Source: Streptomyces sp. NBC_01351 (GTDB lineage Bacteria; Actinomycetota; Actinomycetes; Streptomycetales; Streptomycetaceae). Taken from it: a stretch of DNA of 64,000 bases. Positions 18,960-26,498 of this stretch are shown here, piece after piece. Numbering within the stretch: the stretch's first letter is position 1; each line of letters begins with the position of its first letter. Position numbers and translations under genes: made by a program. The stretch spans positions 4,717,501-4,781,500 of the forward strand of contig NZ_CP108356.1 of assembly GCF_036237315.1 (NCBI RefSeq), given 5' to 3'. The notes under the pieces were generated by a model. The model saw nothing but the letters and a program-made list of their open reading frames with translations, did not search any database and was not told the origin of the DNA.

Positions 18960-19202
18960 CTAGGCGCTGACCCAGGAGGTGAGGCTGGTCCAGGCGGCGG
19001 GAGCGAGGGTGAGCTGCGGGCCGTCGGTGACCTTGGAGTCCCGGACGTGGACCTGGGCGGCGGGGCAGGTGGCCATCTCGACGCAGGCGCCGCCCTCGCT
19101 GCCGCTGTAGGAGGACTTCTGCCAGGTGATCGCGGCTTCGAGGCACTGGCCGCCCTCGCTGCCGCTGTAGCTGGACTTGAACCACTTCAGTACGGTGCTC
19201 AT
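18960..19202 (-). CDS. DUF397 protein with a duplicated motif
   Basis: 80 residues. The DUF397 core W.KSSYSGSEGG.C.E appears twice in tandem: FKSSYSGSEGGQCLEAA and then QKSSYSGSEGGACVEMA, before the normal C-terminal RDSKVTDGPQLTLAPAAW. DUF397 proteins are partners of the upstream Scr1/BldB-type XRE regulators; in several systems they act with them as toxin-like or anti-regulator pairs. The ATG overlaps the stop of the XRE gene by four bases, so the two are translated together. Confidence 0.88.
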   Translation of the reverse strand: MSTVLKWFKSSYSGSEGGQCLEAAITWQKSSYSGSEGGACVEMATCPAAQVHVRDSKVTDGPQLTLAPAAWTSLTSWVSA

Positions 19203-20023
19203 GACTCTCCTAGCAGCCGGTCCAACAGGTCCCGCGTTTCCGCGAAGTTGAGGGCCTGTGACCGCAGCATCGCATACTTCTGGGAGAGGATGCTGACCTC
19301 GTTCGGGTCCCTGACGAGGAAGCTGCCGCGCTGGGTTTCCGAGTAGGCGAGGTGCTGGAATTCCGGTGTTTCCAAGAGGGTGAAGGGGCCGTCGAGGCCC
19401 GCGTGAGCGGTGACGCCGAGGGGCAGTACCTGGAGGGAGATGGTCGGAAAGTCGGCGCAGGCGCGCAGGTGGCGCAGTTGCTCCTGGTACACCTCGTCGC
19501 CGCCGATCCGGTCGCGCAGGGCGGGCTCCCACACGATGAAGCTGAGCGTTGGGGGGACCGGGCGGGTGAGGATCTTCTGGCGTTGGATGCGGTGGGCGGT
19601 CTGGAGCTCTATCTTCTCGGTGCCGACGAAGGGGATGCGGCAGCCGAGGACGGCGCGGGCGTAGCTCTCGGTCTGGAGCAGGCCCGGCACGGTGAGCGTG
19701 TCGTACCAGGACAGCGCGAGCGCCTCCGCCTCGCGCTCCATGTACTCCTCCGCCCAGGCCGGGATCATGTCGACCTCCGGCAGCTTGTGCGCGGCGACCG
19801 CCAAGAGGCCGGGCAGGCCGAGGACGCGGTCCATCTGCTCGGCGAGGTTGGGCATCAGGACCCGCCTGCCCTGTTCGATCGAGGCGATGGTCTCGATGTC
19901 CACGTGCAGCGCTTCGGCGAAGGTGCGCTGGGTCAGTCCTTTGGCGATGCGGGCGGCGGCGACCAGGGCGCCGACCATCTTCATCGCGGTCTCGTTGGGC
20001 CGTGGCCTCTTGCGTGGTGGCAT
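19199..20023 (-). CDS. XRE-family regulator of the Scr1/DUF5753 type
   Basis: 274 residues. An N-terminal helix-turn-helix, ARIAKGLTQRTFAEALHVDI, is followed by SIEQGRRVL. The long C-terminal DUF5753 domain has WYDTLTVPGLLQTESYARAV and ends DRLLGES. This architecture is very common in Streptomyces next to DUF397 genes, together with ATP-binding (HATPase) genes such as the broken one opposite. The ATG at 20023 follows GGGGAG by a good distance; a longer frame to 20107 would run through the palindrome at 20066-20091 and is less likely. It probably regulates its own divergent promoter region. Confidence 0.87.
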   Translation of the reverse strand: MPPRKRPRPNETAMKMVGALVAAARIAKGLTQRTFAEALHVDIETIASIEQGRRVLMPNLAEQMDRVLGLPGLLAVAAHKLPEVDMIPAWAEEYMEREAEALALSWYDTLTVPGLLQTESYARAVLGCRIPFVGTEKIELQTAHRIQRQKILTRPVPPTLSFIVWEPALRDRIGGDEVYQEQLRHLRACADFPTISLQVLPLGVTAHAGLDGPFTLLETPEFQHLAYSETQRGSFLVRDPNEVSILSQKYAMLRSQALNFAETRDLLDRLLGES

Positions 20024-20065
20024 GCCTGTGAACTCCCCGCGTGCGCACGTGAGATACCCGTTATG

Positions 20066-20091
20066 ACCCGTACTCATGAAGGAGTACGGGT
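20066..20091. promoter_or_regulatory. Palindromic candidate operator between XRE and ATP-binding genes
   Basis: ACCCGTACTC (20066-20075) and GAGTACGGGT (20082-20091) are perfect inverted repeats with a 6-bp spacer. They are 43 bp from the XRE start and 45 bp from the GTG of the divergent gene. This is a plausible binding site for the adjacent XRE regulator. Confidence 0.55.
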
Positions 20092-20135
20092 TGCCGGTCT
20101 CCTCCACGCTAGTGACGCAGCGCGACGATCGTCCC

Positions 20136-20548
20136 GTGAATGTGGAAATCCAACCTGCTTTGCTGCGCGAGCGGTTCTACCCCCGCAGCCGCCAAACTGT
20201 CGCCTCTGCCAGGGAGTTCGCGGCCGTCGCACTTCACGCGTGGGGTGTCACATGCCGTCGGGACGACGTGTTGCTCTGCGTGAGCGAGCTGGCGACCAAT
20301 GCCCTGTTGCACGGGGTGCCGCCCGGCCGGGGGTACCGGCTGCGGATGCTGCGCTTCGAGGGGGTCGTCCGGGTCGAAGTGCACGACAGCGGGGGCGGGC
20401 GGCCGCGGGTCGAGGAGCGGGGGCCGAGGGCGGGCGGGGGTTGCTGCTGGTGGCGGCGGTCGCGGACCGGTGGGGGGTCGGGGTGCGGGTGCCGGGGAAG
20501 GTGGTGTGGTGCGAGTTCGCCGTCGGCGGGCGGGCGGGAGGGCTCTAG
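20136..20548 (+). pseudogene. ATP-binding (HATPase, anti-sigma-like) gene with an apparent frameshift
   Basis: The first part, from GTG 20136, reads as a RsbW/SpoIIAB-like ATPase: ARQTVASAREF-type start, then VLLCVSELATNALLHGV (N-box) and VEVHDSGGGRP (G1 box). After about 20435 the frame runs into nonsense (GGGCCWWRRSRTGG). The expected end, LLLVAAVADRWGVGVRVPGK followed by VVWCEF, is present one frame over and stops at 20548. Adding one G to the run at 20436-20440 restores a normal protein of about 137 residues. It is either a real single-base loss, a sequencing error in a G-run, or programmed slippage. Such genes usually pair with the neighbouring XRE/DUF397 genes. Confidence 0.75.
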
Positions 20549-20590
20549 GCTTGTTCCGACTGCTGTCGAAGCTCGAAGAGGCGACTGAAG

Positions 20591-21592
20591 ATGAGCGCGT
20601 ACGGATCCTTCCCCGGCTCGCGGCCCCGCCGGCTGCGCACCACCCCGGCGATGCGGCGGATGGTCGCGGAGTACCGGCTGCACCCCTCCGACCTGATCCT
20701 CCCGGCCTTCGTACGGGAGGGCATCAGTGAGCCCCTGGCGATCTCGGCGATGCCGGGCGTCGTGCAGCACACGCGGGACACGCTGCGGAAGGCCGCCGTG
20801 GAGGCGGTCGAGGCGGGGGTCTCGGGGATCATGCTCTTCGGCGTGCCGGCCGACGAGAACAAGGACGCGCTGGGTACGGCGGGCACCGAGCCGGACGGGA
20901 TCCTGCAGGTCGCGATCCGTGATGTGAAGGCAGAGGTCGGGGATGATCTGGTGATCATGTCCGATCTTTGTCTCGACGAGTACACGGATCACGGGCACTG
21001 TGGGGTGCTCGACGAGCAGGGTCGGGTGGACAACGACGCGACGCTGGAGCGGTACGCGGAGATGGCCCAGGTGCAGGCCGATGCCGGTGTGCACGTGGTC
21101 GGGCCCAGCGGGATGATGGACGGTCAGGTCGGGGTCGTCCGGGACGCGCTGGACGAGACCGGGCACGAGGACGTGTCCATCCTCGCGTACACGGCCAAGT
21201 ACTCGTCCGCCTTCTACGGGCCGTTCCGGGAGGCCGTGGCGTCGAGCCTGCAGGGTGATCGCAAGACGTACCAGCAGGATCCGGCGAACGCCCGGGAGTC
21301 GCTGCGGGAGCTGGCGCTGGACCTGGAGGAGGGCGCCGACATGGTGATGGTCAAGCCGGCCGGGCCCTACCTCGACATCCTGCACCAGGTCGCGCAGGCC
21401 GTGGACGTGCCGGTGGCGGCGTACCAGATCAGCGGCGAGTACGCGATGGTCGAGGCGGCCGCGGAGAAGGGCTGGATCGACCGCGACCGGGCCGTCATGG
21501 AGACGCTGCTGGGCATCAAGCGGGCCGGCGCCGACATGATCCTGACGTACTGGGCGACCGAGGTCGCGGGCTGGCTGCGCGCGGAGCGCTAG
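20591..21592 (+). CDS. hemB: Delta-aminolevulinic acid dehydratase (porphobilinogen synthase)
   Basis: 333 residues. It condenses two aminolevulinate molecules to porphobilinogen, the substrate of hemC. The Schiff-base lysines are Lys203 in AYTAKYSSAFYGPF and Lys255 in MVMVKPAGPYLD. The metal-site region reads DLCLDEYTDHGHCG: compared with the three-cysteine zinc site of E. coli, the middle Cys is Asp129 while Cys127 and Cys137 remain, so metal use may differ. The start is ATG, 42 nt after the broken ATPase gene. In Streptomyces hemB lies near hemA-C-D as here. Confidence 0.95.
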   Translation: MSAYGSFPGSRPRRLRTTPAMRRMVAEYRLHPSDLILPAFVREGISEPLAISAMPGVVQHTRDTLRKAAVEAVEAGVSGIMLFGVPADENKDALGTAGTEPDGILQVAIRDVKAEVGDDLVIMSDLCLDEYTDHGHCGVLDEQGRVDNDATLERYAEMAQVQADAGVHVVGPSGMMDGQVGVVRDALDETGHEDVSILAYTAKYSSAFYGPFREAVASSLQGDRKTYQQDPANARESLRELALDLEEGADMVMVKPAGPYLDILHQVAQAVDVPVAAYQISGEYAMVEAAAEKGWIDRDRAVMETLLGIKRAGADMILTYWATEVAGWLRAER

Positions 21593-21625
21593 GCCGTTTT
21601 CGGCGGATCAGGTCGGTGCCCGCCG

Positions 21626-21783
21626 GGCCGGACGGGGCCGGGTGTGTGGCGGGGCGTCCCCGCAGGGCGTCGAACGCAACCATGGCTCGGCCCACCGACC
21701 CCTCGAACCGTTCGACGCCCGAGGAGACGCCCCGGCGCGCGCCCGGACCCGGCCGGGCCGGCACCCACACCCGGCCGGTCCGA
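21626..21783. repeat. Long imperfect inverted repeat between hemB and the next gene
   Basis: The inner arms, 21651-21676 (ggggcgtc...ggcgtcgaacg) and 21709-21733 (cgttcgacgcc...gacgcccc), pair well; outer arms near 21626-21650 and 21760-21783 pair partly. The 158-bp structure fills the gap between two convergent genes and probably acts as a bidirectional terminator. No gene is seen in it. Confidence 0.6.
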
Positions 21784-21792
21784 ACGGAGCGG

Positions 21793-22107
21793 CTAGGCGC
21801 GGCGGTTGACCGCCGAGAGCAGGGACAGGGCCGAGGCGAGGCCGGCGGCGTCGCGTTCCGTCTCCGCCAGGCTGTACGTGATCTCGGCGAGCAGGACCGA
21901 GAGGCGGCCGTCGTTGACCCGGGACAGCGGCTCGGAGCCCTCCCACGTGGCGTCCCGTACGGCGTTCTCGGTGATGCAGCCGACGGGGTTGGAAGCGGTC
22001 AGCAGCCGGTTGGCGATGCTGCGTTCCAGGTCGGTGGGGACCCAGCTGCCGCTGTCGAGGTCCCGGGCGAGGTCGAGGGTGTGGCGGCGGAGCGTGGTGG
22101 GGGTCAT
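21793..22107 (-). CDS. Hypothetical protein
   Basis: 104 residues, soluble and helical, with no signal peptide and no motif I recognise: LRRHTLDLARDLDSGSW, VPTDLERSIANRLLTASNP, and a C-terminal LAEITYSLAETERDAAGL. The start overlaps the stop of the serine acetyltransferase gene by four bases (ATGA), so it is the last gene of the minus-strand operon running from the WD40 gene. That context suggests a role in the same pathway or its control, but the sequence does not say which. Confidence 0.68.
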   Translation of the reverse strand: MTPTTLRRHTLDLARDLDSGSWVPTDLERSIANRLLTASNPVGCITENAVRDATWEGSEPLSRVNDGRLSVLLAEITYSLAETERDAAGLASALSLLSAVNRRA

Positions 22108-22733
22108 GGGGTGTCCTGCTTCCTTGGGGTGTGTGCGCGGAACCCGCGTGACGGTCGGGTGAGTGCCCGGAGCGGAGCCCTGACGGGGGTCGGGGTCGGG
22201 AGGTCTTCGAGGACGAGGGAGTGGGCGCGGATCCGGGTGCCGGCGGCGATGGTGACGGGGCCGAGGACGGAGGCGCCGACGCCGATGTGGACGTCGTCGC
22301 CGATGACGGGGTGACGGCGTGCGCGGGGCCCGCCCGTGTGGGACCAGCCGCGCGAGCCGAGGGTCACGCCGTGGTACAGGGTCACGTCGTCGCCGACGCG
22401 GGCGGTTTCGCCGATGACCACTCCGAAGCCGTGGTCGATGAAGAGCCTGCGGCCGATCCGGGCGCCGGGGTGGATCTCCATGCCGGAGAGCAGCCGGCCG
22501 GCGAGCGTGAGCAGGCCGGGGGCCAGCCGGTACCCGCGTACGTGGAGGCGGTGCGCCACCCGGTGGAGGATCAGCCCGTACCAGGGAGCGTGCAGCAGGG
22601 CGTCGCGCCGGCGCGGGCGGGAGGGGTCGCGGGCGACGACCGTGTCGAGGTCCTCGCGGATGTGCCGCAGGAGGGAGTCGCGCCGGGGCTCGTCGCGGTC
22701 CGGAAACGTGGGGAGGGACCGGATGCCGCTCAT
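22104..22733 (-). CDS. Serine O-acetyltransferase (CysE family)
   Basis: 209 residues. A helical N-terminal part (LLRHIREDLDTVVARDPS) precedes the left-handed beta-helix of hexapeptide repeats: GMEIHPGARIGRRLFIDHG, VVIGETARVGDDVTLYHGV, and the CoA-site segment PVIGDDVHIGVGASVLGPV. It transfers acetyl from acetyl-CoA to serine, giving O-acetylserine. It lies in one operon with a cysteine-synthase-like PLP enzyme, so it likely supplies O-acetylserine to that enzyme for a specialised beta-substituted alanine rather than bulk cysteine. The ATG overlaps the stop of the oxygenase gene by four bases. Confidence 0.9.
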   Translation of the reverse strand: MSGIRSLPTFPDRDEPRRDSLLRHIREDLDTVVARDPSRPRRRDALLHAPWYGLILHRVAHRLHVRGYRLAPGLLTLAGRLLSGMEIHPGARIGRRLFIDHGFGVVIGETARVGDDVTLYHGVTLGSRGWSHTGGPRARRHPVIGDDVHIGVGASVLGPVTIAAGTRIRAHSLVLEDLPTPTPVRAPLRALTRPSRGFRAHTPRKQDTP

Positions 22734-23662
22734 GGCCGGGCCGCCGGGGTCTGCTGGGAGTCCAGCCGGTTGATGCGGTACATCGTGCGCTGGAACAGGT
22801 CCTGCGCGGTCAGCGTCGGGTAGCGCTCCGGTCCGCGGCCGCGGAGCGGGGAGAGGACCGTCCACGGGGTGGGGTGGCAGAACTGCACGATGGACAGCCG
22901 GCCGCCGTGCCGGCCCGGTGCGGCGACGACCCGGTGGACGGCGGCCCGGGCGAGGCCGCCGGTGAGCCGGTCCAGGACCATGCCGACGTTGAGCACGGCG
23001 TAGCCCTCGGGCACCTCGACCGGGGTCCAGGCGCCGTCGATCAGCACTTCGAGTCCGGCGGCGGTGGCCCGGGGCAGGGCGGTGATCAGGTCGAAGTCCT
23101 GGTGTTCCACCATCCACACGTGGTCGTCGGACGGGGCCTGATCCATGGGCGGGTACCAGGTGGCCCGGTTGACGACGGGGCCGTCCTCCAGCATCTCGTC
23201 GAAGTAGCCGGGGGCGGCGCCGAGCGCCCCGGCGATCCGGCGGACGACGTCGAGCTGGAACCGGGCCATCCCGGCGTGGAGTTCGCCGAGGACGGCGCCG
23301 ATCCCGGGGACCAGGTCGTCGGGGAAGCGGGGCTGCGGGTAGCGCGCCGGGTAGCGCTCGCGCAGCGGGTGGGCGGCGGGAAGTGGGGCGCCCCAGTGGA
23401 ACAGCTCCTTCCAGTCGGGGGCGCGGCCCTTCTCGCCGTGTTCGATCAGTGGCGGGAGGTACCCGGACTGCCCGTTGGAGCCGGGCACCCGGCAGCCGGC
23501 CTTGGCCTCCGCGGGCAGTTCGAAGAACGTGCCGAGCATTCCGTAGGCCTCGTCGAGCAGGGCGTCCGGCACCGTGTTGCGGACCAGGAAGAATCCGTCG
23601 CGCAGGGCGGCGCGGACGTGCTCGTCGTCGCCGCTGGTGCCGAGTGCGATCTCCTTGAGCAT
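22730..23662 (-). CDS. 2-oxoglutarate/Fe(II)-dependent oxygenase (isopenicillin N synthase family)
   Basis: 310 residues. The N-terminal DIOX_N-like region contains DGFFLVRNTVPDALLDEA; the double-stranded beta helix holds the iron ligands His187 and Asp189 (VEHQDFDLITALP) and His243 (AAVHRVVAAP), with Arg255-x-Ser257 (GRLSIVQF) for 2-oxoglutarate. The facial triad is complete, so it should be active. It could hydroxylate, desaturate or cyclise a pathway intermediate. It sits between the methyltransferase and serine acetyltransferase genes with a four-base overlap to the latter, well inside the operon. Confidence 0.9.
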   Translation of the reverse strand: MLKEIALGTSGDDEHVRAALRDGFFLVRNTVPDALLDEAYGMLGTFFELPAEAKAGCRVPGSNGQSGYLPPLIEHGEKGRAPDWKELFHWGAPLPAAHPLRERYPARYPQPRFPDDLVPGIGAVLGELHAGMARFQLDVVRRIAGALGAAPGYFDEMLEDGPVVNRATWYPPMDQAPSDDHVWMVEHQDFDLITALPRATAAGLEVLIDGAWTPVEVPEGYAVLNVGMVLDRLTGGLARAAVHRVVAAPGRHGGRLSIVQFCHPTPWTVLSPLRGRGPERYPTLTAQDLFQRTMYRINRLDSQQTPAARP

Positions 23663-23693
23663 CGCCGGGCTCTCCTCTCTCCTCCCGCGCCGC

Positions 23694-24440
23694 TCAGACC
23701 GCGGCGAAGGACAGGGTCAGGTACTTGAGCCGGTGGCCCTCGTACACGAAGTGGCGGTCGATCTCCAGGCGGCCGGTGGAGCGGAAGCCGCCCGCCTCGT
23801 AGAGCTCGGTGACGAGCTCCTCGGTGAGCCACCAGTTCAGGCGCCCGTCCGCGAGCGGGTGCGGGGTGATCTCCCCGTCGGGGCTGAGGAAGACGCTCAC
23901 CACCCACACGCCGCCCGGCCGTAGCATCTTGCGGCCGTGCTCCACCCAGGTGCCCCAGTCCTCGCGGCGCTGGTGGTGCAGGCAGCCGTTGTCGACGAGC
24001 AGGTCGAGGCCCTCGGCCTGGAAGGCGAGGAAGTCGCCCTGGTGGAAGCGCGTCGAGCCGTGCTGGACCTCGGGGGTGTCCCACACGTCGAGCAGGTCGA
24101 GGCCGGTGACCTCGGCCTCCAGCCATTCGGCGAGGGAGGCGGTCTGCAGGCCGCGACCGCAGCCGATGTCCAGGACCCGGGCCGGTCCGGAGCCCGGCTC
24201 GGGCTTGTCGGTGGGGGCGGCCGCGATCGTGAAGTGCGTGACGCGGTCGTTGGTGTTGTTGACCGACCAGCTGTCGCGGTTCTCCCTGTACCACCGCTTG
24301 AACGAGCCGCGGACGATCTCGCGGTACTCGCCGTAGCCGTGCTCCGCCGCTACGGCGTCCGTGGCGCGCCGGCCGGGCACGGGTTCGCGCCGGTCACCCT
24401 TCTGAATGTCACGCTTCTCAGCGTTGCCGTCCTGCGGCAT
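23694..24440 (-). CDS. SAM-dependent methyltransferase, ToxA-like by context
   Basis: 248 residues, class I methyltransferase. Motif I is VLDIGCGRG at residues 89-97; the acidic loop is VTGLDLLDVW; DLLVDNGCLHH is the post-II block. In toxoflavin pathways ToxA N-methylates the azapteridine ring twice. The company of GTP cyclohydrolase II, WD40 and SUMF1-fold genes in one operon makes that the leading idea here. I cannot confirm ToxA orthology by eye. Its start overlaps the end of the PLP gene by 23 nt. A thiopurine- or thiol-type methyltransferase acting on the same scaffold is the alternative. Confidence 0.8.
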   Translation of the reverse strand: MPQDGNAEKRDIQKGDRREPVPGRRATDAVAAEHGYGEYREIVRGSFKRWYRENRDSWSVNNTNDRVTHFTIAAAPTDKPEPGSGPARVLDIGCGRGLQTASLAEWLEAEVTGLDLLDVWDTPEVQHGSTRFHQGDFLAFQAEGLDLLVDNGCLHHQRREDWGTWVEHGRKMLRPGGVWVVSVFLSPDGEITPHPLADGRLNWWLTEELVTELYEAGGFRSTGRLEIDRHFVYEGHRLKYLTLSFAAV

Positions 24441-25503
24441 GCTCCCACTCCTCGATTGTGCCGCGGCCTGCGACGACCGCGACTGCGTTGCGCCCTGACG
24501 GGCCTTGGTCGACTTCCGCCGAGGCGCTGAGCCAGGCGCCCGCGCCGCTGCCGGAGACGGAGATCCCGTGCTCCCGGCGCAGGTGGCGCATGGCCTGCAG
24601 AGCCTCTGGATAGGCGACGGTGGTGTAGCTGAAGAAGCCCTCCGGGAAGGCGGAGAGCAGGGGTTGGCGCAGGCCGTGGCCGAGGCCGCCCGTGCCGTTC
24701 ATCCGGCGGGCGGCGTCGGGGGCGCGTTCGTCGCCGTACTCGGCTTCCGCCGGGAAGACGGCGAGGGCGCGGCAGTCCGGCCAGGCGCCGGCGACGGCCA
24801 TCGCGGTGCCGGCCAGGCTGCCGCCGGTGCCGACGCCCGCGGCCAGGGCCACAGGTTCGACGCCGTAGCCGGACAGCTGGGCGATGATCTCCGCGCCCGT
24901 GTGCTCGCGGTGCAGGGCGGCGCTCTCGGCCGCGCAGTGCTGGAGCAGCAGCCGCCGGTCCTCGCGCTCGGCGACGCGGACGGCTTCGTCCATCGCGCCG
25001 AGGAAGCCGGCGCCCGCACGGCTCACGGTGACCCGGCAGCCCTGGCGGCGCAGGGAGGTCAGCAGTCGCTCGGAGGCCCCGTGGGGGACCACCAGGTGGA
25101 GGTCCAGGCCCAGTTGTCCGCACAGATCGGCGAGGGCGACGGCGAGGCTGCCGCCCGAGTACTCGGTCAGGCGTACGTCGGGGGTGCCGGCCGAGGCGAC
25201 CGCCGCGCACAACAGGGCGTACGCGGTACGGGACTTGACGGAGCCGGAGGTGTTGGCGGCCTCCGTCTTGAGCCATACGCGGCCCCGTCCGGCCCGGCTG
25301 GGGACCGGTACCAGAGGGGTGTCCCCGATGCCGTGGCGTATCGAGGCGAGCGCGGGCAGCAGTCGGTGCGCCGCGGCTTCGAGGGGTGCGAAGGCCCTGT
25401 GGAGGTCGGCCAGGGCGGGGGCCCGGTCGGTCAGGGCCCGGCTGATGTCGGGGAAGCCGGGGGCGGCCGTGGGCGCCTCCCCGGTGAGCAGGGCGGCCGT
25501 CAT
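24418..25503 (-). CDS. Cysteine-synthase-like PLP enzyme (fold type II)
   Basis: 361 residues. The PLP lysine is Lys90 in NTSGSVKSRTAY, matching the SVKDR block of cysteine synthases; the substrate loop is TEYSGGSLAVALA, and GVGTGGSLAGTAMA is the phosphate-binding loop. About 50 extra residues precede the fold. Such enzymes replace the acetoxy group of O-acetylserine with a nucleophile; with the coupled serine acetyltransferase gene, a dedicated beta-substituted alanine (for example diaminopropionate-type) is plausible. The ATG overlaps the stop of the SUMF1-fold gene (ATGA). Confidence 0.87.
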   Translation of the reverse strand: MTAALLTGEAPTAAPGFPDISRALTDRAPALADLHRAFAPLEAAAHRLLPALASIRHGIGDTPLVPVPSRAGRGRVWLKTEAANTSGSVKSRTAYALLCAAVASAGTPDVRLTEYSGGSLAVALADLCGQLGLDLHLVVPHGASERLLTSLRRQGCRVTVSRAGAGFLGAMDEAVRVAEREDRRLLLQHCAAESAALHREHTGAEIIAQLSGYGVEPVALAAGVGTGGSLAGTAMAVAGAWPDCRALAVFPAEAEYGDERAPDAARRMNGTGGLGHGLRQPLLSAFPEGFFSYTTVAYPEALQAMRHLRREHGISVSGSGAGAWLSASAEVDQGPSGRNAVAVVAGRGTIEEWEHAAGRQR

Positions 25504-26498
25504 GCGGGGCGCTCGCTGGTGGCCAGCCGGAAGCCGACGGGGTACAGCGGTCCGGGGAAGGCGCCGTGGCGGCGGCGGGTGCGGGTCAGGTCGCCGAAGC
25601 GGGAGAAGGATCCGCCGCGGGCGATCCGGTAGGTGCCCATCGTTTCCACCAGGTGGTCGGCGACGTAGGGGCCGTCCGGGTAGGGGGCGTAGTCGTCGGC
25701 GGTGAACTCCTCGACGTTGCCGCCCATGTCGTGGGCGCCGTACGGGGAGCGGCCGGCCGGGAAGGCGCCGACGGGGGTGGTGGTGTGCACGCCGGACTCG
25801 CGGGTGTTGGCCGCCTCCGGGTCGAAGCCGCCCGCCCAGGGGTAGGGCAGGCCGGCGGGGCCCTTGGCGGCGTGCTCCCACTCCGCCTCGGTCGGCAGGC
25901 GCCAGGGGTGTCCGGTGCGCTGCGTGAGCCAGGCGGCGTAGGCGTCGGCGTGCTCGGGGCGGATGCCGGCGACGGGGTGGTTGGCGCGGTCCCAGGGGTA
26001 GGCGCCCAGGTACCAGGTGGTGGGGCGCTCCTCCGGGCCGGTGTCGGCCAGGAAGGCGCGGTACTCGCCGTTGGTCACCGGGTAGGTGGCGATCCAGAAG
26101 TCGGCCAGGTCCACGGTGTGCTCGGGGCACTCCTTCAGGATCCAGGACTCCTCGACGCCCACGTGCGCCCAGGCGGCGGTGACGTAGCCGGTCTCGTTCG
26201 CCGGCAGGCCGATGCGGATGGTGCCGCCGGGCACGTGGGACGTGGCCGGGCCCGCTCCCGAGGTGGGGCAGGGGATGCGGGGGTCGCCGACGAGGCCGAG
26301 GACCGCGCCGGCGGCGAGGCGCTCGGAGAGCGGGAGGCCGGGGTCCTCCACGGCGCGGGCGAGCCGCTCGGCGCTGGTAGAGGTGCTCGTGGTGGTGGTG
26401 CCGGGCAGCCGGGCGGGGTGGAGCCGGGCCGGGTCGGCGAGGGCGCCGTGTTCCTTGAAGTGCGGGGAGCCGGCCAGGTCTTCGAGTGCGAGGGTCAT
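25500..26498 (-). CDS. SUMF1/FGE-fold protein, ToxD-like by context
   Basis: 332 residues. The C-terminal two-thirds is a formylglycine-generating-enzyme fold: VPGGTIRIG, IATYPVTNGEYRAFL, HPWRLPTEAEWEHAAKG, GAHDMGGNVEEFTADDY, and RIARGGSFSRFGD before GFRLA. The cysteine pair that true sulfatase-activating FGEs use is missing from the RGGSF region, so it is not a sulfatase activator. In toxoflavin clusters ToxD has, as I recall, this fold; EgtB-type iron oxygenases also share it. It may take part in ring or N-N chemistry. Start and stop overlap neighbouring genes by four bases. Confidence 0.84.
   Translation of the reverse strand: MTLALEDLAGSPHFKEHGALADPARLHPARLPGTTTTSTSTSAERLARAVEDPGLPLSERLAAGAVLGLVGDPRIPCPTSGAGPATSHVPGGTIRIGLPANETGYVTAAWAHVGVEESWILKECPEHTVDLADFWIATYPVTNGEYRAFLADTGPEERPTTWYLGAYPWDRANHPVAGIRPEHADAYAAWLTQRTGHPWRLPTEAEWEHAAKGPAGLPYPWAGGFDPEAANTRESGVHTTTPVGAFPAGRSPYGAHDMGGNVEEFTADDYAPYPDGPYVADHLVETMGTYRIARGGSFSRFGDLTRTRRRHGAFPGPLYPVGFRLATSERPA

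Noticed and set aside
22104..25503. Ordinary cysteine biosynthesis (cysE-cysK)
   Set aside because: The PLP enzyme has a long N-terminal extension, and both genes are coupled to oxygenase, methyltransferase and GTP cyclohydrolase genes, unlike housekeeping cys loci.
25500..26498. Formylglycine-generating enzyme (sulfatase activator)
   Set aside because: The fold is right, but the catalytic cysteine pair is not visible and no sulfatase is encoded here.
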